Source of the DNA: RGIG4034 sp045576455
GTDB lineage: Bacteria > Bacillota > Clostridia > Lachnospirales > Lachnospiraceae
Length of the DNA stretch: 56,165 bases
Assembly (NCBI GenBank): GCA_045576455.1
Contig: JAZNGM010000037.1
Location: 1 to 56,165, forward strand
Direction of reading: 5' to 3'
The notes beneath the pieces were generated by a model. The model was given only the letters and a program-made list of their open reading frames with translations, was not told the origin of the DNA and made no database searches. The stretch's first letter is position 1, and every line of letters starts with the position of its first letter. Made by a program: the position numbers and the translations under genes. Of the stretch, positions 44,972 to 53,811 are shown in pieces.

Positions 44972-45686
44972 TAATTATTTCCTCCGTATATACACCTTGC
45001 TCTTTATAAACAATAAGCGGTTTTTCTATGGTCATACGCGGCTTTCCTCCACGTACCCCCTCAATTAATACCATATTCGGTTCTTCCTCAACAAACGGAT
45101 ACACTAAACGCATTCTCTTTGGCTCGATTTTATACTTTGTCATCGTTGCAAAAATTTCTGCAAGACGAAAAGGTCTGTGAACCATAAAAAAATGTCCACC
45201 CGGTTTTAAAAGCTTCGATGTTACACGACAGACATCATCTAAGGTACACAGTATTTCATGCCGCGCAATTGCTTTGGCATCCCCCGGATTTTTGAGTCCA
45301 TGTTCACCTATCATATAGGGTGGATTACAGGTTATTGCATCAAAGGATGATTTTTCAAACAAATTATCTGCCTCTTTAATATCTCCTTTGACAATATTAA
45401 CTCTATCCTGAAGTTGATTTAAAAGTACACTTCTTTCTGCCATATCTGCACTTTCGGGCTGTATTTCAAGACCAATCAGTTTGTCAGCATTTGTTTTTGC
45501 TGCCAACAGTATCGGAATAATTCCCGTACCCGTACCCAAATCAAGAACTTTACCGTTATCTGCAACTTTTGTAAAACCAGACAGAAGAACCGCATCCATT
45601 CCGAAGCAGAATTTCTTACTGTTCTGAATAATGCGGTATCCGTTTCTCTGTAAATCATCAATTCTTTCGTTTTCCAATAATTTCAT
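44955..45686 (-). CDS. trmN6: tRNA1(Val) A37 N6-methyltransferase family protein
   Basis: A 243-residue Rossmann methyltransferase. It has the SAM motif VLDLGTGTGIIPILLA (about 48-63), the acidic LIGLEIQ and the adenine-N6 catalytic NPPYMIG. The N-terminal ERIDDLQRNGYRIIQ and the position after ricT match the YabB/TrmN6 group. The exact tRNA substrate is inferred. It starts one base after the ricT stop. Confidence 0.9.
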   Translation of the reverse strand: MKLLENERIDDLQRNGYRIIQNSKKFCFGMDAVLLSGFTKVADNGKVLDLGTGTGIIPILLAAKTNADKLIGLEIQPESADMAERSVLLNQLQDRVNIVKGDIKEADNLFEKSSFDAITCNPPYMIGEHGLKNPGDAKAIARHEILCTLDDVCRVTSKLLKPGGHFFMVHRPFRLAEIFATMTKYKIEPKRMRLVYPFVEEEPNMVLIEGVRGGKPRMTIEKPLIVYKEQGVYTEEIINVYGY

Positions 45687-45687
45687 A

Positions 45688-46596
45688 TTATAACTTTGAC
45701 TTACTTTCTTCTTTATCTACTTTTTCCAGCTTCTCAAGTTCTCTAAGCTCTTCCGGATTCAAATCAAGTCTTTCTTTTCTCGCTTTTCTCTTGAAACGGA
45801 GTCTGCTTACTTCATATTCCTGAATTTCTTTTTCATCATCCTTATCAATAATTACTTTAACAAGCTGTCTGAGAACATTTACACTTGCTACCTCACCCTT
45901 GTAGCCATCATCGGTTGTGACAAAATCACCTACATTCGGAAGCTTACGGTTTAAGTCCTCATACGTTTCTTCTTCATGTTTTAAGCAACACATTAATCTT
46001 CCGCATACACCTGAAATCTTTGTAGGATTCAAGGATAGATTTTGTTCTTTTGCCATTTTAATTGAAACCGGAATAAATTCTGAAAGATGTGTATGACAGC
46101 ACAATGGTCTTCCGCAAATACCGATACCACCAACTATCTTTGTCTCATCCCTTACCCCAATTTGTCTAAGCTCGATTCTTGTTTTAAATACACTTGCCAA
46201 ATCCTTTACTAACTCACGGAAATCAATTCTTCCGTCTGCAGTAAAGTAGAATAACACCTTATTATTATCGAAAGTATACTCAGCATCTATCAGCTTCATC
46301 TCAAGACCATGTTTTGCAATCTTTTCAAGACAAACTTTAAAGGCTTCTCTTTCTTTTAACTTATTAGCAGCTTCCTGCTCATCATCCTGTGGTGTTGCCA
46401 CCCGTAAAACCGGCTTTAGGGGCTGTATTACTTTTTCCTTAGGAACTTCTTTCGGTTCACTTACAACCGTACCATATTCAATTCCCCTTGCTGTTTCAAC
46501 AATAACATGATCATTTTTATTTATATCAAACTTCATCGGGTCAAAAAAATAAATTTTTCCCGCCGTACGGAATCGTACTCCAATAACTCTTATCAT
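45688..46596 (-). CDS. ricT: RicT (YaaT) PSP1-domain protein
   Basis: A subunit of the Fe-S-containing RicAFT (Y) complex that in Bacillus affects RNase Y processing, sporulation and competence. The 302-residue protein has the PSP1 domain with the Cys-rich ICGRPLCCHTHL and GVCGRLMCCL motifs that hold the cluster. The start at 46596 has GTGAGG upstream; the frame extends into holB without a ribosome site. The C-terminus is Glu/Lys/Arg-rich. I see no ricA or ricF in the window. Confidence 0.94.
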   Translation of the reverse strand: MIRVIGVRFRTAGKIYFFDPMKFDINKNDHVIVETARGIEYGTVVSEPKEVPKEKVIQPLKPVLRVATPQDDEQEAANKLKEREAFKVCLEKIAKHGLEMKLIDAEYTFDNNKVLFYFTADGRIDFRELVKDLASVFKTRIELRQIGVRDETKIVGGIGICGRPLCCHTHLSEFIPVSIKMAKEQNLSLNPTKISGVCGRLMCCLKHEEETYEDLNRKLPNVGDFVTTDDGYKGEVASVNVLRQLVKVIIDKDDEKEIQEYEVSRLRFKRKARKERLDLNPEELRELEKLEKVDKEESKSKL

Positions 46597-46610
46597 ATCT
46601 ATCAACCTCA

Positions 46611-47600
46611 CTAATTCTCTTTTATTGCCATAAACAAAAGTTCCATTGTCAAATCAAAATTAACATTTGCAGTAAGTCTGTTTTTCGCTTTATCCAATGC
46701 CACAATTATATTTTCAATTCCTTCGTAGGAACTCCTGTCAGCTACTTTTTTAATATACTGTATCTCTTCCTTAAAAATCAAGTGATTCGCATCATTTGTT
46801 GCTTTAAATAAAAGCACATCCCTATACCACACACTGATAATATCAAGATAATCATTGATATTAAACTTATACTCTGCAATTTTCTTAATTGCCGTTACCA
46901 TTTCACTTATATCCATTTCGTGGATATGCTTTAAAAGAGAAACCGCATCTGCTTTAATATTATCAAATTCCTCACTTATGGCAAGGGCTTTTGCCTTTCC
47001 AATATTTCCCCTTGCAAAGGCAGTACAGACATCTGCTTTATAATCCGGCACCATAAGTTCTTGCATAAGATATGTACGTACCAGATCATCGGATACCGGC
47101 TTCATATTCAATGTGACACAACGGCTTAATATAGTCGGCAACATTGCTTCAAGATTGGTTGTCAAAATCATGATAACCGCATAAGCCGGCGGTTCTTCCA
47201 ACGTCTTTAATAATGCATTTTGTGCTTGAGGTGTCATCTTCTCGCCCTCATTAACAATATACACTTTATAATCGCTGTTATATGGTTTTATCGTAATATC
47301 GTTATTTATCTGTGTCCTGATATCATCCACACCTATTGTGTTCGGTTTTTCATGCATTACATATACTATATCCGGATTATTTCTGCTAAGTGCCTGTTTA
47401 CAAGAGTGGCATTCACCACAAGGTTCAACTCCTTCACCGGTACATAAAAGAGCTGAGGCAAAAACAGAGGCAATAAACTCTTTACCTGCACTTCTTTCCC
47501 CATTAATAATGTACGCATGTGATACCTGCTTTTCTTTTATTGCATTTTGAAGATGTTCTTTAATCTGCTCCTGACCTATAATCTCAGAAAATTTTGCCAT
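46611..47600 (-). CDS. holB: DNA polymerase III subunit delta'
   Basis: Clamp-loader subunit of 329 residues. It is AAA+-like with a weak P-loop (NGERSAGKEF), a zinc module (CGECHSCKQALSRNNPD, with one more upstream Cys), the VYIVNEGEKMTPQAQNALLKTLEEPP segment and ILSRC. The degenerate Walker sites are normal for delta', which does not hydrolyse ATP. It is followed 14 bp later by ricT, as in Bacillus. Confidence 0.94.
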   Translation of the reverse strand: MAKFSEIIGQEQIKEHLQNAIKEKQVSHAYIINGERSAGKEFIASVFASALLCTGEGVEPCGECHSCKQALSRNNPDIVYVMHEKPNTIGVDDIRTQINNDITIKPYNSDYKVYIVNEGEKMTPQAQNALLKTLEEPPAYAVIMILTTNLEAMLPTILSRCVTLNMKPVSDDLVRTYLMQELMVPDYKADVCTAFARGNIGKAKALAISEEFDNIKADAVSLLKHIHEMDISEMVTAIKKIAEYKFNINDYLDIISVWYRDVLLFKATNDANHLIFKEEIQYIKKVADRSSYEGIENIIVALDKAKNRLTANVNFDLTMELLFMAIKEN

Positions 47601-47615
47601 ATATGTACCCCTCTC

Positions 47616-48056
47616 TTATGAAAAGATATCTAAAATTAGTCCCCGTATTTCTCCTATTTTGGAAAGAATCTCTATATTATCTTTTTCATCACTGACTAAT
47701 GCTTGTGCCAGTTCATCTAAGTTTTTATCAATAAGACGTATAATTCCATATACCCTGTGACGGCCACGTCTGTCCAAAAAATTCTCACGGGCAAAAGAGT
47801 GGGAACGGTTTATAATCTCATTTAAAAACTCTTTTATTAATGCCCTGTATTTTCTCATATCCCTAATATCACGCTTTTTAGCAAGTGCATCACCCTGTCT
47901 TGTAATTTCTTCCATCAGGTTGCTCAAATGCGCTTGCAAATCTGCTTCCGTAATATTACTGGCTAGAATAAACTTGAACGTGCCATCCGTCGGCTGTACA
48001 TTTTGCGTTTGTGTCACAGGAGCTGCTGCCTGCGCCGCATTTACTTTAATGTCCAT
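47616..48056 (-). CDS. yaaR: YaaR family protein
   Basis: A 146-residue helical protein of the DUF327/YaaR family, function unknown. The Ala/Gln/Thr-rich N-terminus is disordered; the rest is helical and charged, with RKYRALIKEFLNEI and RRGRHRVYGIIRLIDKNLDEL as recognisable parts. It overlaps the upstream kinase gene by 16 nt and lies 15 bp before holB, the position YaaR holds in Bacillus. Confidence 0.88.
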   Translation of the reverse strand: MDIKVNAAQAAAPVTQTQNVQPTDGTFKFILASNITEADLQAHLSNLMEEITRQGDALAKKRDIRDMRKYRALIKEFLNEIINRSHSFARENFLDRRGRHRVYGIIRLIDKNLDELAQALVSDEKDNIEILSKIGEIRGLILDIFS

Positions 48057-48628
48057 TGAATATACTCCATTATTTCATTCAGACAATTTTTCAGGTTACC
48101 ATTATAAAAGCTTCTGTCTATTCCGGCTTCTTTAATTCTGTCGGCACTAAAATCCTGGGCATCTGCAAGATATCTTCTGCATAACTCCTCATATTTTGGT
48201 TCCCGTTGCTTTTTTTCCCTATCAATGGCTCTCTGTAAACGTATACCATCATCTAACTCTATCAATAAAGGAACTACAATATCACTTCCAAAATACTTTT
48301 TAACTGACATATATGATTCTATCGTACCGATCATAATATAGTCAGCATTTTCCAAATCAAGATTTTCATCTGCGACAGTAAAATACTTCCATACTCCATG
48401 GCAGGTATTATACTCTCTGATTTCTATTAATCTTCCTTCATTTTTAATTTTTTGAAGTCCGTCTTCATCCGTAAAATGGTATTCTACACCATCCGTTTCT
48501 CCGGCACGGATCGGTCTTGTCGTATACGGGACTATTTTATTAAGCCGGGAATTCTTTTTTAACAAATTCCTAAAAATAGTATCCTTTCCCGTTGAACTCT
48601 TCCCCATAATATAGAAAATTTTACCCAT
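48041..48628 (-). CDS. Guanylate-kinase-like P-loop kinase
   Basis: A 195-residue nucleotide kinase fold with Walker A GKSSTGKDT (9-17) and the GMP-binding block PYTTRPIRAGETDGVEYHF (34-52), with Arg38, Arg41 and Tyr50 at guanylate-kinase positions. The usual YYGT motif is replaced by CHGVWKYF, so substrate specificity may differ. It stands where Bacillus has thymidylate kinase, upstream of yaaR and holB. GGAGG lies 10 nt before the ATG. It may be the main Gmk, a paralogue or a kinase for another nucleotide. Confidence 0.78.
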   Translation of the reverse strand: MGKIFYIMGKSSTGKDTIFRNLLKKNSRLNKIVPYTTRPIRAGETDGVEYHFTDEDGLQKIKNEGRLIEIREYNTCHGVWKYFTVADENLDLENADYIMIGTIESYMSVKKYFGSDIVVPLLIELDDGIRLQRAIDREKKQREPKYEELCRRYLADAQDFSADRIKEAGIDRSFYNGNLKNCLNEIMEYIQWTLK

Positions 48629-48649
48629 CTATTCTTTTCCTCCATGCAC

Positions 48650-48709
48650 AACGCAAATGTTGTTTGCGTTACTGCCTAAATAGAAAGTGAAAAATCTCGG
48701 ATTTTTCAC
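48650..48709 (-). terminator. Two hairpins between glpK and the kinase gene
   Basis: GTGAAAAATC/GATTTTTCAC (48687-48709) and AACGCAAA/TTTGCGTT (48650-48670). Neither has a full T run after it on the minus strand, so they may be partial terminators or processing sites. Confidence 0.55.
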
Positions 48710-48710
48710 A

Positions 48711-50207
48711 CTAATCCTCCTGTGCATAGGCAAGTGCGCACCTTACGGCACGTTTCCACCCCTTAATCACTTTATCCCTATACTCTTCCTGCATTTTAGG
48801 TTTAAAGGTATTGGATAATTCCCAATTCTTACATATTTCATCTTTATCCTTATAATATGATACCGCAAGCCCTGCCAGATAAGCAGCGCCTAACGCTGTT
48901 GTCTCAATACATTTCGGACGTAATACATCAATTCCTAACACTTCTGATTGAAACTGCATTAAAAAGTTATTTGCACTGGCGCCTCCGTCTACTCTAAGTG
49001 AAGACATTTGTACTCCGGCATCCTTTTCCATTGCTTTTAATACATCCATTGTCTGATATGCCAAAGATTCCAACGTTGCTCTGATAAAATGCTCTTTTGT
49101 TGTGCCTCTGCTAAGACCTACTACCATTCCTCTTGCATAGGGATTCCAATACGGCGCACCCAATCCTGTAAATGCCGGTACGATATATACTTCATTGGTA
49201 TCGTTAACCTTCATAGCGTATTCTTCCGACTGGGCAGAATTTTTTAACAATCTCATTTCATCACGGAGCCATTGTATCGCTGCACCTGCAACAAAAATAC
49301 TTCCTTCCAACGCATAACAAACTTCATTTTGTGTACTTGCTGCTATCGTTGTCAGTAATCCGTTCTCACTGCTATAAGCTGTATTTCCTGTATTCATCAG
49401 GAGAAAACAACCTGTACCATATGTATTTTTAGCTTCGCCGGCATTAAAACAACATTGCCCAAAAAGAGCTGCCTGCTGATCCCCCGCAGCACCGGCTATG
49501 GGAATCTCCCCACCTATTACGGATTCTTCTGTATAACCATATACATAGCTTGATGGTTTAACTTCTGGAAGCATGCTCTTTGGAATATTTAGAATGTTCA
49601 GTATTTCATCATCCCAAGCAAGCTTATGTATATCATATAACATTGTACGGGATGCATTGGTATAATCAGTGACAAATACTTTACCTTTTGTAAGATTCCA
49701 TATTAACCATGTATCTACCGTTCCGAAAAGTAATTCGCCTTTTTCTGCCTTATCACGGGCACCTTCGACATTATCAAGAATCCAGGCAATCTTTGTCGCA
49801 CTAAAATAGGCATCCGGAATTAATCCTGTTTTTTCTTTTATCATATCATGATATCCGTCTTTTTCCAACTTATCTATGTACGGAGCCGTTCTTCTGCACT
49901 GCCATACTATGGCATTATAAATTGGTTTACCGGTAAGCTTGTCCCAGCAAATAGTCGTTTCCCGTTGATTTGTTATTCCTATTGCTACAATATCATTGGC
50001 ACTTGCGCCTATCTTTCCCATCGCTTCCACTGCCACAGATAACTGGGAAGACCAGATTTCAAGCGGATTATGCTCTACCCATCCGGCATTAGGATAAATC
50101 TGTGTAAATTCCTTTTGTGCCATGGAGCATATATTTCCGGTTTTATCAAAAAGAATACAACGGGAACTGGTTGTTCCCTGATCAAGTGCCATGATATATT
50201 TTTTCAT
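48711..50207 (-). CDS. glpK: Glycerol kinase
   Basis: Phosphorylates glycerol to glycerol 3-phosphate. The 498-residue protein has the FGGY-kinase landmarks: MALDQGTTSSR at the N-terminus, GITNQRETTICWDK, the DTWLIWNLT segment, GAAGDQQAALFGQ and VDGGASANNFLMQFQ. Length is standard. No glpF or glpD is nearby. It follows pyk by 41 bp. Confidence 0.96.
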   Translation of the reverse strand: MKKYIMALDQGTTSSRCILFDKTGNICSMAQKEFTQIYPNAGWVEHNPLEIWSSQLSVAVEAMGKIGASANDIVAIGITNQRETTICWDKLTGKPIYNAIVWQCRRTAPYIDKLEKDGYHDMIKEKTGLIPDAYFSATKIAWILDNVEGARDKAEKGELLFGTVDTWLIWNLTKGKVFVTDYTNASRTMLYDIHKLAWDDEILNILNIPKSMLPEVKPSSYVYGYTEESVIGGEIPIAGAAGDQQAALFGQCCFNAGEAKNTYGTGCFLLMNTGNTAYSSENGLLTTIAASTQNEVCYALEGSIFVAGAAIQWLRDEMRLLKNSAQSEEYAMKVNDTNEVYIVPAFTGLGAPYWNPYARGMVVGLSRGTTKEHFIRATLESLAYQTMDVLKAMEKDAGVQMSSLRVDGGASANNFLMQFQSEVLGIDVLRPKCIETTALGAAYLAGLAVSYYKDKDEICKNWELSNTFKPKMQEEYRDKVIKGWKRAVRCALAYAQED

Positions 50208-50248
50208 TTTATACCCCTGCTTTCCCTCTTAAGTAATCCCTTACATAT

Positions 50249-51661
50249 TTACAATTCAATTACACGAATCATATTTGTTTTTCCTTGTATACCAAGTGGA
50301 ACACCTGCTGTAACAACTACGGTATCACCTTTTTTTACCAAGCCTTTTGCCATTGCGGCATGGGCTGCTTCATCAAAAAGTGCCATGGTTGTTTCTTTTT
50401 CCTCAATTTTGATGGGCACTACGCCCCACATAAGATTAAGCTGCCTGCATACACGCGGATAAACGCTGCAGCCGATAATAGTACAATTTGGTTTATAGCG
50501 GGAAATCATGCTTGCCGTAAATCCGGACATGGTTACCGTTATAATTGCAGCAGCGTTAAGATCGTTAGCTGTTGTACATGTAGCATGTGATATAGCGGTT
50601 GTTACATCCATACTGTTTAAATCTTCTTTTCTCTTCATTCTGCTGGCATAATCTATATCCTGTTCTGTTCTCTCCGCAATCTTAGACATCGTCTTAACCG
50701 CTTCAACAGGGTATTGTCCTGCTGCACTTTCCCCACTTAACATAATGGCTGTAGTGCCATCATAAATTGCATTTGCAACATCTGTTACCTCAGCTCTTGT
50801 AGGACGTGGATTATGAATCATACTTTCTAACATCTGTGTAGCCGTGATTACATGCTTACCCTGTGCTACTGCTTTTTTAATAATCTCTTTTTGCAAAATG
50901 GGTACTTCTTCCAATGGAATCTCAACACCCATATCCCCTCTTGCAACCATAACACCATCGGAAACGTCAATAATATCATCAATATTATTAATTCCCTGCA
51001 TGTTTTCAATCTTGGCAATAATCTTCATCTTACTTTCATGGTCGTCAAGAATATGTCTTATCGCTAAAATATCATCCTTACTGCGGACAAAGGAAGCCGC
51101 TACAAAATCACACTCATTCTTAACACCAAACAATATATCCTGTCTGTCGATTTCGCTAATATATGGCATGGAAAGATTAGCACCCGGAACATTAACGCCT
51201 TTATGGTTAGAAACATAGCCGCCGTTAATGACTTTACAAACTATATCTGTGTCTGTAATCTTTAATACTTCCATTTCAATAAGACCATCATCTATGAGAA
51301 TACTCATACCGGTTGTAATATCATTTTTAAGATTTTCATACGTGATGGATGCTATTTCGTTAGTACCTGTAATATCTTTTGTTGTAAGCGTAAAGGTCTG
51401 GTCCTTTTCCAAGAATACCTTACCTTTTTCAAAATCACGCAAGCGTATTTCCGGTCCTTTTGTATCTATCATTGTTGCAATCGGCATTCCAAGATCATCA
51501 CTTACTTTTCTAAGCCTTTTTAGCTTAACCAGATGCTCTTCATGCGAACCATGTGAAAAATTGAACCTTGCTACATTCATTCCTGCAAGCATAATTTCAC
51601 GCATCTTGTCTTCAGCTTCACAAGACGGGCCGATTGTACATACTATTTTAGTTTTTCTCAT
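50249..51661 (-). CDS. pyk: Pyruvate kinase
   Basis: Last step of glycolysis, PEP to pyruvate with ATP formation. The 470-residue protein has KTKIVCTIGPS, the active-site Lys/metal region KIENMQGINN and VARGDMGVEIP, and the C-terminal allosteric-type domain. It lacks the extra PEP-utilising domain found in Bacillus Pyk. The start at 51661 has GAGAGG upstream; the earlier in-frame start at 51682 overlaps the previous gene without a ribosome site. Confidence 0.96.
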   Translation of the reverse strand: MRKTKIVCTIGPSCEAEDKMREIMLAGMNVARFNFSHGSHEEHLVKLKRLRKVSDDLGMPIATMIDTKGPEIRLRDFEKGKVFLEKDQTFTLTTKDITGTNEIASITYENLKNDITTGMSILIDDGLIEMEVLKITDTDIVCKVINGGYVSNHKGVNVPGANLSMPYISEIDRQDILFGVKNECDFVAASFVRSKDDILAIRHILDDHESKMKIIAKIENMQGINNIDDIIDVSDGVMVARGDMGVEIPLEEVPILQKEIIKKAVAQGKHVITATQMLESMIHNPRPTRAEVTDVANAIYDGTTAIMLSGESAAGQYPVEAVKTMSKIAERTEQDIDYASRMKRKEDLNSMDVTTAISHATCTTANDLNAAAIITVTMSGFTASMISRYKPNCTIIGCSVYPRVCRQLNLMWGVVPIKIEEKETTMALFDEAAHAAMAKGLVKKGDTVVVTAGVPLGIQGKTNMIRVIEL

Positions 51662-51674
51662 TAATATATTCCTC

Positions 51675-53117
51675 TCAATCAATTTTCTCTGTTACCAGTA
51701 TTGTCTGATTGGTTTCATCTGACAAACCTCTAACAGATAACCCTAATTCTCCATATTCCTTTATAAACTTAACTATATCTTCACTAATTCTTTCACCCGG
51801 CACAATCACAGGAATCCCCGGCGGATATGCATAAACATACTCGCACGAAACACTTCCCGATGCCTCTTCAAGTTTTACTCTTTTCTTGTTAGTGTAATTT
51901 ACTGATGATACGGGCAAAACTTTTTCATTACAATAAGCGGATGTATATCTGGTATCTCCGTTTTGCACAAAATCTATTTCCTTATCAATGCAGCATAATG
52001 CATTTACAAGTCGTTCAATGCCTTCTTTAGTATCTGCACCTGTAAGGATTCCTAATACATAATCCGGTGACGACATTTCCATTTGTATACCATGTTCTAC
52101 CCGAAGACGCTCTGACAACTGTTCTCCGGAAATATTAGTATTCATTGCAGATACAATTATTTTTCCTAAATCATAACCGTGCACATGAGATTTTCCGACG
52201 ATATCCCGGGTTACTACTCTTAGTTTTTGAAGATTTTGAGTTAAATAATCAAATAGTTTTCTTAATTGTACCCTGTTTTCACAAAACTCTTTTCCATTTT
52301 TACCCATATATCTTATGCATTCATCTATCGATGACATTAATATATAGGAAGGACTGCTTGTTTGTAAAATCTGCAAGCTCTGTTTAATAACACTAATATC
52401 AATATATTTACCACTTACATGCAATAAGGCCGTCTGTGTCATGCATGGTAACGTTTTATGAAGACTGTTAATTACAATATCTGCTCCGCAGGACACTGCA
52501 CTTTCTATATCCTCTTCCCATGCAAAATGTGCTCCGTGTGCCTCATCTACAATTACAGGAACATTATATTCATGAGCTATCTTAACAATTTTTTTAATAT
52601 CACTTATTACGCCATCATAAGTAGGCGATGTAATAAAAACCGCTGCTATTTTATTACTTTCTGCAAGCTTGTTTTTCTTAAGTACATCTTCAATATCCTG
52701 TGGATTTATACCACCATTCAAATGAAAATCTTCCAAATATGACGGATATATATATTCTGCATCCATCCCACTAAGTAACAGCGCATTATATGCCGACTTA
52801 TGACTGTTTCTTGAAAGCAATAATTTACCCTTTTTCTTAGACTGCACATATACACTGTTTATTGCCGCAAGAATTCCTACGGTACTTCCGTTAACAAGAT
52901 AAAATGTCTTCTCTGCTCCATATAAATCCGCTGCTCTGTTCATGGAAGCTTTAAGTATTTCTTCAGGATGATGTAAATCATCAAAACCCGGAATTTCTGT
53001 TATATCATAAGAAAAAAAATCTTGTCCTTTATAAATATTCCGCTTGTGTCCCGGCATATGAAAAGGATATATATTTGCATTTTTATATTCTTGTAAACGG
53101 TCAAACAGATATTCCAT
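51675..53117 (-). CDS. Orn/Lys/Arg decarboxylase family PLP enzyme
   Basis: A 480-residue fold-type-I PLP enzyme of the YaaO/SpeA-like group, making polyamines or cadaverine. Motifs are FHMPGHKR (19-25), DEAHGAHF (D191, H194) and the PLP Lys221 in NSLHKTLP. The C-terminal domain is present (VYAYPPGIPVIVPGE). Substrate (lysine, ornithine or arginine) cannot be told. The Bacillus homologue YaaO sits just before tmk in the matching region. Confidence 0.9.
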   Translation of the reverse strand: MEYLFDRLQEYKNANIYPFHMPGHKRNIYKGQDFFSYDITEIPGFDDLHHPEEILKASMNRAADLYGAEKTFYLVNGSTVGILAAINSVYVQSKKKGKLLLSRNSHKSAYNALLLSGMDAEYIYPSYLEDFHLNGGINPQDIEDVLKKNKLAESNKIAAVFITSPTYDGVISDIKKIVKIAHEYNVPVIVDEAHGAHFAWEEDIESAVSCGADIVINSLHKTLPCMTQTALLHVSGKYIDISVIKQSLQILQTSSPSYILMSSIDECIRYMGKNGKEFCENRVQLRKLFDYLTQNLQKLRVVTRDIVGKSHVHGYDLGKIIVSAMNTNISGEQLSERLRVEHGIQMEMSSPDYVLGILTGADTKEGIERLVNALCCIDKEIDFVQNGDTRYTSAYCNEKVLPVSSVNYTNKKRVKLEEASGSVSCEYVYAYPPGIPVIVPGERISEDIVKFIKEYGELGLSVRGLSDETNQTILVTEKID

Positions 53118-53132
53118 ATTACTCCTATTAAG

Positions 53133-53783
53133 CTATTCCATATTAAGCAAATTCTTTATAAATTTCATTGTATTATCTTTATTTCTTGTGCTTTTCTCTG
53201 TGTTTTCTTTTATATTAGTTCCTTTATGAAAACCCAATGTTTCCATTGTAGAACAATACTTATCAGCAACACTTACTATCCAAGCTTCTTTACACATTGG
53301 TGGTACAATTGTAAGTGGCCACATATGTTTTTCAATAATATCTTTCTCTTTTAGGGACAATCGATAATCCTTCTTAGCGTTTTGAAGTGCTATGCCGGGA
53401 TGCTTAAGTCCATGCAAATTTTTAAGCCCGACATGTTCTTTAGAATGCCAGTCATACAAAAAGTAATCATGTAAAAGAGCACCTCTGACTAATGATTTTT
53501 TATCGACTTTAACGCCCAATTTATCAGCAATTATCAAGCTATATTTAGCCACTTGTATACTATGTTTTCTAACAGAAATATTTCCATGCTGGATATTATT
53601 TCCCGATGAAATGAATTTTTGAGAATGTAATATCTCATCTCCATATATTCTAACATTCTGATTTGGATTGTATATGTTTTTCTTACGATTTCTGCGAAGC
53701 ATATCGTAATACATGATTCTTTTTTCAGATGCTTTATTCTTACGGTAACGGTTAAGTTCATTAAAAAAAGCGCCTTGCTTCAT
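53133..53783 (-). CDS. HD-domain protein
   Basis: A 216-residue protein with a Lys/Arg/Asn-rich N-terminus (1-50) and an HD phosphohydrolase-like domain (about 60-190): RKHSIQVAKYS, LLHDYFLYDWH and KHMWP, plus VADKYCS. All four usual metal ligands appear to be present. The C-terminal tail is Asn/Lys-rich. The substrate is unknown. It lies 15 bp upstream of the decarboxylase gene and 28 bp downstream of the L,D-transpeptidase gene. Confidence 0.82.
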   Translation of the reverse strand: MKQGAFFNELNRYRKNKASEKRIMYYDMLRRNRKKNIYNPNQNVRIYGDEILHSQKFISSGNNIQHGNISVRKHSIQVAKYSLIIADKLGVKVDKKSLVRGALLHDYFLYDWHSKEHVGLKNLHGLKHPGIALQNAKKDYRLSLKEKDIIEKHMWPLTIVPPMCKEAWIVSVADKYCSTMETLGFHKGTNIKENTEKSTRNKDNTMKFIKNLLNME

Positions 53784-53811
53784 TTTTTCCTCCCATTATC
53801 TGTATAAACTT

